DNA of 64,000 nt from Lasiosphaeria ovina (taxonomy: Eukaryota > Ascomycota > Sordariomycetes > Sordariales > Lasiosphaeriaceae), in assembly GCA_033439765.1 (NCBI GenBank), contig JAULSN010000008.1, forward strand, positions 1,054,001 through 1,118,000, written 5' to 3'. This document shows, piece by piece, positions 42,444-52,969 of the stretch (position 1 is the stretch's first letter; the number at the start of each line of letters is the position of its first letter). Below the pieces are notes generated by a model, which saw only the letters and a program-made list of their open reading frames with translations, ran no database searches and was not told where the DNA came from. A program made the translations under genes and the position numbers.

Positions 42444-45349
42444 TCACAGCCCAACATCCCCCGCCCTCCGCCGTCCCCGCTTGCCTACCCCATTTGCGCC
42501 GCCGACAGCCGCGATTTCGTCTTCTATGTTATGAAGCCGCTTCAACATCCGCACCCACGCGGGGTTTTCCACAATCTTGTCGGGCAGCGTTTCCTCGAAA
42601 GAGTCCGGCTCCCCTTCCTCCAGCCTCTGCTGCCGCAGCCGTAGCGCTGCCTTGCCGAACTGGGCTTTACGACCGCCGCGTTCCTTGATCTCGTTCTGCT
42701 TGGCCTCGTGCCATGCCTCCGAGCGCGGCTGCGGCCAGTGAATGCGGGGGTCGATGTCGGCATATAGCGGCTCGTCCTCCTTGACCAGAGTCTCGGGCCT
42801 TTTTGCCAAAGAAACTGCAGGCCGAAGCACAAGGCCTGGGGGAGGCTTTGCCGCGCCTTCTTGGTTGTAGATGAAGCTATCAAGCAAACCGAGATCCAAC
42901 GCTTTGGACTGACCCGGCCGACGCTGCTGCTGCTTTTGCTGCTGCTTCTTCGTGTGAATGTTAAACGGCATTTGCCGCATCGGCTCTTGCCTCGACATTC
43001 CGTTAGGTTGCACCGGTAACTTCAAGGTAGGGGCCCCATTCACCCATGTTACTGGCTGCGTCTGGGGTTCCGGCGGGCTGAAGAAGATGGTTTTTGGCCC
43101 ATCTGCAGTCAAAGGCAATCTGTCGGTCGAGGGCCTCTCATTCGTTGATTTCTCGGAGCCTGAAACCTGACAAGTTGATTTCTCAGGCCGGTTTTCGGCA
43201 TTGTGGTTCTGGCCATTGACTACCGGGGTCTTCTGTAATATTGGTTGAAGCGGCCTTGACTGATACGGGGAGGCTGACCGTGGTTCCGTGTGTGAAACTG
43301 GGGACAGTGATTGATTGATTTTACCAGACTTCCAGAAATCTTGCAGCCCCTTATTGCCAAGAAAGACGCCCTCTTCAGGCGTGCGCCTTGAAACGGCTGC
43401 CGAAGTCCCGTCCACCGGCGGCTCCTGTCGAGGAGGCTGCTCTCTGGGCGGCCGCTCAGGCTCCGAGGAGCCCTCCAAACCGGGGAAGAACCTCACGTTA
43501 GATGATATGGGAGGTGCCATTTTTCTCACCGGCTTGGAAGTTAGTTTGAAACCGTTTATGCCCTCAGTCTCAAGCGTTTTCCCTGGCCTCTGAGTTTGGG
43601 AGTGGGACGCGTGACGGCCGATTTGTGCAATCAAAAGAACCTTGGTCGTCTTTTCTCTGACACCAGATTCTTCTGGCTTGGCGGGGCCAGATGCTCGTGC
43701 TCCGTTTGGCTGGCGATCAGGCACGCCATCCACGGAAGGCGTCAATCTCTGTTTTTTTCTCGCCGGCTCTCCGTCACGCGGAGCGTCTGGGCTGGCCGGT
43801 GGAGAGTGTACTGACGGAGGAGGAAGAGGCGGCTTGGATGGGGCTGCTGGAGTGTTCTCACCCGAGACATAAGGCGTGTAAGGCTTGAAAACGGAGAATG
43901 TGGGCGTACTGGAGGTCTTTGCTGTTTTACGCCTGAGAATCGGGCGGGACTTGTCGTTTTCAGACAGAAGTTTGTTAGGCATGGCGGGTGGCACATGGCC
44001 CGGGCGACCCAAGCCCGGCACTGAATTTGTGTGGGGTGCGGGTAACGCTCCTTGCGCAGGCGCGGTAGGTGCCGACACGTTTGTTGACACGGACGCGGAC
44101 ACGGACGCGGACGCAGATGCCGTCAAGGACGCCGATCTCGATGTCGACGGCGACGGCGCGGCAGACCCCGCATTCGATTCTCTGTCAAGTGGGCGAGCGC
44201 TGGCAGCATTGGTGAACCCGTTCATGTGCATGGGGCACATAATGTCCTGGGGCGCTTTGGGTTGCGCGCAGTTTGGATACGAGCACTCCATTTTGTCTAG
44301 GTCCGGGCCAGGTCCGGGGTCCTGGCTGGGAAGGCGAGTTGCAGGCCGTGGCTTGTCTGATGAGAGTTTCTTGCCCAAAGACGCTATATCTATTGGTACG
44401 CGAGCATTGTAGTTGAAGCGTCTCTCTGTGAGCGGCTGGCTGGTTTTGCGCGCGACACAGCGTTGGCACGTCCAATCCCTGAGGTGGCGGCGGGAACAGT
44501 TGGTCAGCAGCAGACTCGGACTCAGCAGACCAGGCTCAGCAATCGTCGCCGACCTCGACGTCGGCAGCTATAGGCCACGTGGCAGGGCTGGGGAATAGTT
44601 GATTGCTACTGGGCATGAGGTGGGGCGGATGGACGGAGCCCTAGATAAAAAGGCGGCGATGCGTTTGAAATGTGAAGAGCAGGTAGATAATGGATTGAAG
44701 TTGAGAGTAAGAGAGAAGTGTAATTGAAAGGATTAGGTTGGTAGCCCGCCTGGCAGGGAACAATGCGGCACGGCAAAATAGGCTACAGGTGGGGCGCGCT
44801 TGTGACTTTCCATTGTCCAGCAGCAGCAAGGAGAAAAAAAATTAATAGCCAGGCTTGCCAGGTAAGGTAAGGTGGGTAAGGTAGTTTGCGTGCGACTGGA
44901 TTTGGGTCTAGGTAATAATAAGTTGCGCAATTAGGTGACAAGGCGAGGCACACTATTACGATGCACACCTATCATGTGGCAAGCTGAATAGGTCTGGAGG
45001 AAATGTGGAATATTGGCGTTGGATTGGATTGGGTTGGATCGGGTCGGATGCAATGGAGTGGGTGGGTTGGGAGACAGCATTGATCACCAGGGCCCTGGCA
45101 TGACATTGCATGGCATGGATAGCATGGCAAGCAACAATGGAAAGTGAGGAGTAATAAGTAGGCAGAGGCATCTGAGATACGGACGGAATAGACAACATGG
45201 ATAAGCCGACCTGACGACAGGACTTACTTGGGCTCCTTCGGCTGCGGCGTATGGCACGCTGAGTGATAGCTCTTGCTACAGACGATGCATCTGAAAAGCG
45301 GCTTGTCGAAACTATGGCCTTGCTTGCAGTATCTACAATGCGGAGGCAT
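42444..45349 (-). CDS. PHD-finger protein, otherwise uncharacterised
   Basis: Exons 45349-45228 and 44478-42444 (minus strand) give 718 residues; the 749-nt intron has a GTAAGT donor, a GCTGACC branch and a CCTCAG acceptor. Splicing assembles one canonical C4HC3 PHD finger at residues 5-48. Exon 1 supplies C5-x2-C8, C21-x2-C24 and H29-x2-C32, and exon 2 supplies C45-x2-C48 in DWTCQRCVARK. A second Cys/His cluster, C106-x4-C111-x10-C122-x2-H125 (CSYPNC ... CPMH), follows. The middle is disordered and rich in Pro, Ser and Thr with an alternating Ala/Ser tract, an RKKQRL basic motif and a Gln-rich KKQQQKQQQRR. A conserved-looking C-terminal block (about 610-690) has DPRIHWPQPRSEAWHEAKQ and then RLHNIEDEIAAVGG. 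PHD fingers usually read histone H3 tails, so a chromatin role is inferred. I do not recognise the rest. Confidence 0.82.
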
Positions 45350-46925
45350 CAGCCCTTTCCGTTCGCTCCTTCTCACGGCTCGAGGTGGGAGGTGGAGAGC
45401 CCTAGTGAGGATGGATGGATTAGTATTGTAAGCTCTGGGCAGGCATCATGTACCCTAAGGCGCCTGCAGCTGGCGTAGCCAAAATCTAATTAAGCGTGTG
45501 GGAGACTAATAAGCCAGTCAGGCCAAACCACCAGTTAGCAGTGTTCCACCCAAGTGAGTCAGCGGCAAAATTCATATGCGTTTTTGAAAATCAAAGCAGG
45601 AGAGCGCCTCAGGTCTTTTCAGTTTATCAAGAGGTCATCATCCAGCCAGCAGCAACGGTTTCGTGGTTCTAGTGATGGGGCGGGCTAGGTTGCTGAGGTT
45701 CCACACCCCCAACGAACGCCCTAGAACGACGAAGGAAGTGAGATGGCTCAGCCCCCAGCCCTTTTTCATGTCTGCCACGGCCTTTGTGCCCGGCTCTTTG
45801 AAATGGCCCGAAAACCGGGCTCCGAAATGTGGCAGTGTTATCGAGACGAGCCGACAATGTTGTTTGATATATCCCCCAGCCAGGCGCCCCACGCTGCCGC
45901 TAGCCTTGAGGCAGCGCGCGGAGACGGTGATAGGCGGACGGGACGCGCTCACAGGCGCAGGTAACCAACCCCCATCACTTAGAACCACAACACCAGAAGA
46001 GCACGAGGCTGTCTGACCTTTTACCATTTTGCTCATCATCGGCGCAGGGTTGAGCATTCTCAATGCAGGAAAACGGGTGGCGTGAGCCATGACACAACGA
46101 GATAGAGATGCTTACCTGAGAAGAGTGTGTATATATTGTGAGAGTGTATCTTTCTTGATGTGCGTGTGTGCAAGGTAGGTCTGTTCCAGAATGTGTGCCT
46201 AACCGGCAAAGAAATGCGACGGCAAGAGTCTGCAGTAACAAGCAGATCTACCGAGCTGCCTTGAGCTGCCAGCGCTAGACCCGGACGGGTAATGCCAGCA
46301 GGCTTGGAGCATGAGGCTGCTGGGCACCGAAATGCTGTGGGCAGGTAGGTTCGCGGTGGAAGAGCACACGGGCTGACCTTGATAGCGAAAGAAAGGCGAA
46401 GTAGACGCCGGGATTCGGCCCGTGCTGATATTGAAAAAAAAAAAAAAATTGTACGAAGTGCGGATAATAACAAGGGCAGAGTTGCGAGGGATGCGGGTGG
46501 ATTGGTGAATGAAACCGTGGGGACGAGAGAGAACCGAGAAGAAGCGAAGTCCAAGGGATAAATTTCCGGCGGGCAATCCAACCCACCTGGACCCTTGCAA
46601 AGCCCGCTATGAAAGTAAGGTGCCCTGTGCACGCAGCCTCCCTGGATCACTTCCGGCTGTGGCAGAATCGGGGGGCAGGCCTGGGAATTTTGGGATTTCC
46701 ATTGCGAACTGCGCTCTCCGCCTGCTGTCTCTGGTTAGCGTGCACGCCACGCCACCTAGCCTGGAACTCTGCTTCAGGCCCCCCAGTGCCAAGATCGGGT
46801 TGGGCGTCAGCGACGACGGCTTTCGAGGTTGCACTTTGCGATCGATCCCACTCGCAGCGTTGGACAGACCACGCAGCCGACCGACATTGCGAACCTGCGC
46901 CAGCGTCTCGGACTACTTGCGAGCT
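45350..46925. promoter_or_regulatory. divergent spacer between the PHD-finger and SCYL1-type genes
   Basis: This 1.6-kb stretch must hold both promoters. It contains a 14-nt A run (46435-46448) and a TATATATT near 46132. ORFs on both strands (for example 45638-46090 minus) are not recognised. Confidence 0.4.
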
Positions 46926-49824
46926 ATGGATTTCCTCAAGTCGGCTGTCGCATCCGCGATTGCCAAAGGGCCGCCCTTTCCATACACGTTTGGCGACAAG
47001 GTCGACCTCGACCCCTCCATCTGGGCCCTCTACAACGGCACGCGACGTGTGAGTTTCCTCTCCTTCAGTCCCATCCCCAGCTCTGCAGACTGGGCCGGGC
47101 TGTCGCCAGCACCGCAGCGGTATGCGCCGGTGCGGTAATACCACCAGCACCTGCTAACACTCACGCACCAGGAGGACGGTTCCAACTGCAGCATCTTCTC
47201 CTTCGACATCACCGCCAACCGCTCCGCCCTCCCCCTGGCCCGAAACGCGCTGAAGAAACTGCGGACACTGCGACACCCGGGCGTCATCAAGGTGCTGGAT
47301 ACTGTCGAGGTAGGGCCCCCCGCCCCTCGAGCGTACGCGTGTGCCCCGAGCTGAGGCTTTGCCAAAGTCAGATTCGTACATCTACATTGCCACCGAGCGC
47401 CTGGTCCCTCTGCGGTGGCACGTTAAACGAAAGAGCTTGAGTCCAGAAACCACAAAATGGGGTCTCTACAGCATAGCGGTTTGTCTGCCTATATCATGTT
47501 GCTGTCATGGCATGGCACCGGCGGTGGGCTGATGCGGAGCTGCAGCGTACCATCAAGTTCATCAACGACGAGGCATCGTCGATCCACGGCAGCCTCAAAG
47601 TTGCTTCCATCTTCACCTCTGAAAGCGGCGAATGGAAGCTGGGTGGCTTCGAGGTGCTGAGCAATGTCAAGGACGACGAAGCCGTCATTTACGTAGGTCT
47701 TGTGCATGCTGTGGTCTAGCCCGGGGCCTGGGGCCTATCCCAAGACGCGTCAAAACTAGGGGCACTAACGTGAGACTAGACATATGGCAGTCTTGTTCCC
47801 GACTCGGGCCGCTATACGCCGCCCGAGCTGGCAAGGTCCGGCTGGGATGCCATCAAACGCAGTCCCCATTCGGCCGTTGACTCGTTCGGGTTTGGCCTGC
47901 TGGTCTTTGAGGTGTTCAACGGCAGCTATAGCGGGACCGACCAGGCTGGACAGACCAAGAATATCCCCCCTAGCATGCATTCAAGCTACAAACGCTTGGT
48001 TAATGCGAACCCCAAAGCGAGGCTCAGCGTCGGCCATTTCCTCGACCAAGGACTGCGGAGCGGCTCCTTCTTTGATACCCCCCTAATTAAACTTACTGAC
48101 GGCGTTGAAAACTTGGGAGTAAAGACGGAATCAGAACGAGAGGAGTTCTTGGAGTGCGTATTTGAATTTATCTCGCGTGTTGAACTTGCAGTGCTGACTC
48201 CAGCAGTGATCTTGGCCAACTAAGCGATGACTTCCCCGAGGACTTTTTCAAGATGAAAGTCTTGCCCGAGCTGCTAAAATCAGTTGAATTTGGCGGTGGA
48301 GGGCCCAAGGTCTTTGCGGTGGTTATGAAAATCTCTGCAAAGTTATCAAACGACGACTTTGATACGAGAGTCACCCCAGTGCTCATTCGGCTATTCGGCA
48401 ACCCCGATAGAGCGATCAGAGTATGCTTGTTAGACAACTTGCCTCTCATGATCGATAGACTTTCGCAAAAGGCGGTGAACGATAAGATCTTCCCGCAAAT
48501 AGTAAGTTTAGACTTGTCCTCGCTTTTGATATCGCGTCACGTGCGGTCCAAATCGAATTCATACTCACAATTGCAGGTTACGGGGTTCACGGATATCGCA
48601 CCTGTTGTGAGAGAGCAGACACTGAAGTCGGTCTTGACACTCATCAATAAGCTCTCGGACCGCATCATCAACGGCGAGCTGTTGAGATATTTGGCCAAAA
48701 CGGCCAACGACGAGCAGCCGGGAATCCGGACTAACACCACGATTTGTCTTGGCAAGATCGCCAAGAATCTCGGGCCTTCATCAAGAGCTAAGGTGTTACT
48801 GGCGGCTTTCAGCCGCTCACTTCGCGATCCCTTTGTCCATGCCCGCAATGCGGCCCTCTTGGCCCTGGCGGTGACGGGCGAGTATTTCTCAGACGAGGAC
48901 TGCGCGACGCGCGTGTTACCTGCCATCTGCCCTCTGCTGGTTGACAAAGAAAAACCAATCCGAGACCAGGCGGCCAAGACCATCGAAGTATATTTCCAAA
49001 AGGTCAGAAAAGCGGCTGCCGCCATGCCTGACTCGGCCCTCCCGCCAGAATCCACCTCGCCAGGAGTGCCACGGATGAGTACGCCTCAGCCAGGGCAGCA
49101 GGTCCAGTCAGGCCAGCCGGCGTCCTCTTCAGCGTCTTGGGCTGGATGGGCCATCTCCTCCTTCACCAACAAGCTTTCTGCAGCGGCGGGCGACATCGAG
49201 TCCTCCAACGGGGCTGCTGCGTCGGCGCCATCGGCAACGGCTAACAAGCGCCAAGTCCCAACAATCGTGCCAGCCTCGTCCTCGGCGTCCACGCTGCACC
49301 GCCAGGCCCTCAAGTCTCCACCTCTCGGATCCGCTTCGGCGCCCCTCTCCCGGACCTCGTCGTCTGGGGGCTTCGGTGGCGAGTCCTTCTTCCCCGACCC
49401 GGAAGTCGTCGATGACGACGGCGACGCCTGGGGCGACATGGACGACGGAAAGGGGGAGGCCGACGACTTTTTCGGCGACGCCAACGACACCCCTACTTCA
49501 CCACAGACGAACTCCCTATCCTCATCCACGACACTGCCCTCGAAAAAGAGCTCGGTGGCGCCCGCAGTGCCCTTTGACGACAGCTCCGAGCCCGACTTTG
49601 CCGGCTGGCTTGCGGCGCAGGCGCAGAAGAAGAGCGGCGGGCTAGGCGGGAAAGGCCTGCCCAAGGGCCTGTCCAAGGCGTCGACCACCGCTGCCGCGCC
49701 TGCAAAGAAGTCCTTGCCGGTAGCTGTGTCCAAGCCAAAGACGCAGCCTGTTGCGGCTAAGAAGAAGCTGGACATGAAGCCAAAACAGACGGACGAAGAT
49801 GACAGCTGGGGGGACGGCTGGTAG
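46926..49824 (+). CDS. CEX1: SCYL1/Cex1-type N-terminal kinase-like protein
   Basis: Seven exons, 46926-47048, 47172-47309, 47368-47478, 47546-47692, 47780-48153, 48207-48501 and 48577-49824, give 811 residues; introns are 53-123 nt. The protein starts MDFLKSAVASAIAKGPPFPY, typical of the family. The kinase-like domain (about 20-300) lacks the catalytic signatures: HGSLKVASIF stands where HRDLKxxN is expected and WKLGGFE where DFG is expected. HEAT repeats follow (about 320-560), with DDFPEDFFKMKVLPELLK, FGGGGPKVF and the conserved GFTDIAPVVREQTLKS. The C-terminal third is disordered and acidic and ends DEDDSWGDGW. Yeast Cex1 and human SCYL1 act in tRNA export/delivery and COPI-dependent Golgi traffic. 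The 75-nt sixth intron is a multiple of three and open, so its retention would not break the frame. Donors GTTTGT and GTGCGT are weak but each is needed for frame and conservation. Confidence 0.9.
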
Positions 49825-51624
49825 GTACAGCTCCCGTAAGGTTAATATGACACAGGACAGAGTCTAGGAGAGAAGGGTAGAAAATATTTTTGTGTAACTT
49901 TCCTTTCTTCTGAATACTTATTACTACCTTAACCACCACCCAGCCTGGATATATATATATGTAGCTATATTAGTCTTGGGGGGCCGATACATAGACGGCT
50001 TTGTCATGGCCCCCCGGTTTTAGAGGTCTCGCCTTTTTTGAGGTTTGTGGGTAGATACGAAGTATCTTGGCAGGTAATTAATGATATGGCGATTGCCTCT
50101 TGATCTGTTCTTTCGCTTTTGAGCTTTTCAGGACTGTCGATATCCAGGGGATATGCGTTCCCTTCCACTCAGGTTTCTGTTTGCCTGCCTGCCTGCCTGC
50201 CTGCCTGGTAACTGGGTAAGTGGTGAGTGTGCTGCAATGGCAGGTAAGCATCATAGTGGGTAGTCCATTCTAATAATGCGGTCATTTTGACAGTGGAATA
50301 TTGCACACAACCTTAGATGTCTGGGTAAGTACATACTACTACGAACTCAAGTATTATGAAAGGCCATTCACTAAGGGACATGGAGAAGAGAAGGTAAAGG
50401 CGAAGTGGAACAGCAGAAATTTACTTCTGCGCTTTGTGGCACAATACAATAATAAAGAAGAAAAGTTATTGTAGTGTAGAGAGCTTAATTGTGGCTGTTT
50501 AGGTATCAACCAAGACACCCAAACTCCTTGGCCAAAATTGCCGGGGAGACCGGAGGCAGGCAGGCACCTTGCATGACTTATAAGATAGCCTGAAGCAAAC
50601 GAACAGACAGCCTTGTTCGCTAAGGAAGACGGAAGTACTAAACCAACCGAGAAGCGACAAATACATGACTTCCTAGTAATGACTAGAGGGAGGCGCAAAG
50701 CAAAGCAGACCTCACCCAGTTGATCACTGTATTTACCTAATCGGCGAGAGCGTACTGATCGTAGATAATTAAGGTATTTGTTTATTTCGCGGGATGTTAG
50801 GCGATGAGCCGATGGATCGGCGGGCCTTTCTCGATGGAGACAGGCCGACCCACTAAAATCCCAAGAAGGCACCGGGTTGACAGTCGGCATTGTCTGCTAT
50901 CAAGTCATTCATTCCTGGGCATGCACTTGCACCTGGCGCCAATCACTGCACTGCACTGCAGAACGTTCCATCTTATGCCACTTCATTTGGTGGTGTAGAG
51001 TGCAAACGCCGAAGACGCCGTGACGCTTGCCAGTCCCAGTCAAGTCCCCAAAACTGGGGTATTAGTCAGCCTATTATCCCCCCCTTTATCCGCATCCTCC
51101 CTCCTTCCCCCTTAACTTCCCAAGCCTGACTATTCTGTCTATCCCTCCAAACCGGCACTATGGGAGATACTCATTTCGTGGTCTGTCTGTCCAGGCTGCC
51201 GGATAGTCCCGGAAAACTAGAGATTAAGGAAATAAATAAAAAAACAGTTGTGTAGAAAACGAAAAAAAAAGAGGGAAATAAAAAAGTCCGCCGATCAAAA
51301 GTATTAAAGGGAAAAACCCCCCAAAGGCTAGACATGGTTTTGTTTATCTGTGTGGGGCAAATTCCCGCCCAAAACTCCCGCAAATGCCAAAAGGGGTATG
51401 CATCGGAGGGGGCCAGTTGAGGAAGAAGCCAGGTTTTCCCAGAAGTGCTCCTCTATCTGGGCGACACTGGCTGCTTGTGTTTAAAATGGGTACATAGGGT
51501 CGGGTTACGTGTGCGGCTGCCCCTAGGAGGGAGCCCTTGGTTTTCCCGTGACGAGTCTCGAGGTCAAGTTGGATTTTGACCGCAATTGCCGGCTGGTCCG
51601 GTGGCTACGACGCCGCGACTCCTC
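49825..51624. other. convergent spacer between the SCYL1-type gene and LST8
   Basis: Both 3' flanks lie here and I see no gene. A six-unit TGCC tandem repeat occurs at 50182-50207 and a TATATATATATATG run near 49949-49962. Confidence 0.5.
50182..50207 (+). repeat. TGCC tandem repeat, six units
   Basis: Six perfect tetranucleotide copies in non-coding DNA. Confidence 0.85.
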
Positions 51625-52969
51625 CTAGCGAGACTCGGAATAGTCGTTTAGCGCCACGCAGACGGCGCCGCGGTGGTGACCGTTGTACTGGCGGATGATT
51701 TGCTGGCTGTGTAGCTCCCAGAGTCGCGCGTAGTGATCGCTGCAGGCTGTGACCAGGTAGGCACTATCCGCACTGAATGCACAGTCCCACACCCAGCGCT
51801 GGTGGCTCGTCAGCGTGGCCTCGAGCGGGAACGGCCTGGGCTCCGCCTCGAGCCCCGACGGCTCCATCGCCTTGACCTCCCAGATCTTGGCCGTGTGGTC
51901 GGCGCTGCAGGTGGCCAGCTTCTTGACGTCTGGCGAGAGCAGAATGCGCGTGATGTACTGGTTGTGGGCGTTGAAGTGGGTCAGGGGCACCAGTTGCGTC
52001 CTATCGAAAGCCTGGATGAGCTGCCACACAAACACATTGCCCTGCAGAAGAGAAGGCACGTCAGCAGTCTATCGGCCATGGCAACAGGAACAAGATCTAC
52101 GTGAGAACAGACAGTATTGTTGGCTGCGCAGAGAAGAGTGCCGTCGCTGGCAACCGTGACGCTCGAAACGGAGACCTCGTCTTCGGGAATGAGCTGGTGC
52201 GAGCACGTGTTCTCGGCCAGGTCCCACAGTCTGATGCTCCCACTGCGGTCACAGCTGATGATCTCGCCCTGGTTTGGGTGGATAACGACGTCGTTGGCCG
52301 GCGATCCGTGGTTATAGCTGCGCTGGATGGCGCCCGTCCGCGTCTCCCAGATCTTGACGGTGCCGTCTTCGGAGCTCGTCACCATCCATTTCCCCTCACA
52401 GTGGAAGGCAACGCCTGTGATGTTGCCCGTGTGGCCCTCGAAGACGAGCAGCGGGGCGGGGTTGGTCGAGCGGATGTCAAAGAGCTTGACCGTGTGGTGG
52501 CCCGCAGCGGCGAGGAAGCGCTTGTCGGGGGAGATGCATAGCCGGTTCACCTGGGAATCGGGGTGCTGGATTGTGCGGGAGCAGATTCCGGATAGAGCCT
52601 CCCAGAATCTGGCAACGACGGCCGGTTAGCCATCCATCTTGCTCGCAAATCAATTCGAGACCTGGAGAGGGAGGCTCCATGCGAAGCGAAGCTATTGTGG
52701 CCCAGTTGCGACACAACGCGACACGCGACGCGACACTGCACCACATGACGCGACAACAGGGCAGAGTGTTGCGGTGCGGTGCGGCGAGGTGGGCTTGCTC
52801 TTCGGAGCGGAGGGGTTCGCGGTCAGGTCAAATGCTCGGCGGTCTAGCGCACCTGATAGTGTGGTCGTAGCCAGCTGCACATCCAGAAGCGCTGTTGTCA
52901 GCGTGCAATCAATCAACTCGGAAGAGCAACAGGAGGGTAGGGCTCACCTGTGCAGAGAATGACGGACAT
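51625..52969 (-). CDS. LST8: TOR complex subunit LST8 (WD40 repeat protein)
   Basis: Four exons on the minus strand, 52969-52948, 52874-52853, 52608-52113 and 52041-51625, give 318 residues, the usual length for Lst8. The two first exons are 22 nt each and encode MSVILCTAGYDHTI; the next adds RFWEALSGICSRTIQHPDSQ and the conserved VNRLCISPDKRFLAAAGH. Seven WD40 repeats follow, with landmarks VKLFDI, TGNITGVAFH, VKIWE, IRLWDL, VFVWQ, AKIWEV and ARLWEL, and the tail reads HHRGAVCVALND. Lst8 binds the kinase domain of TOR in TORC1 and TORC2 and stabilises it. The 244-nt second intron carries a run of GCGTC/CGCGT-like words (plus strand 52711-52762). The last intron uses a GTCTGT donor; the next possible donor would add codons inside the repeat. 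Confidence 0.94.

Noticed and set aside
45638..46090. 150-codon ORF on the minus strand upstream of the PHD-finger gene
   Set aside because: It lies in the shared promoter region and has no recognisable features; the plus strand is open too.
50354..50890. 178-codon ORF on the minus strand
   Set aside because: Irregular composition, many Cys/Ser/Leu clusters, no recognised family, no promoter or intron signals.
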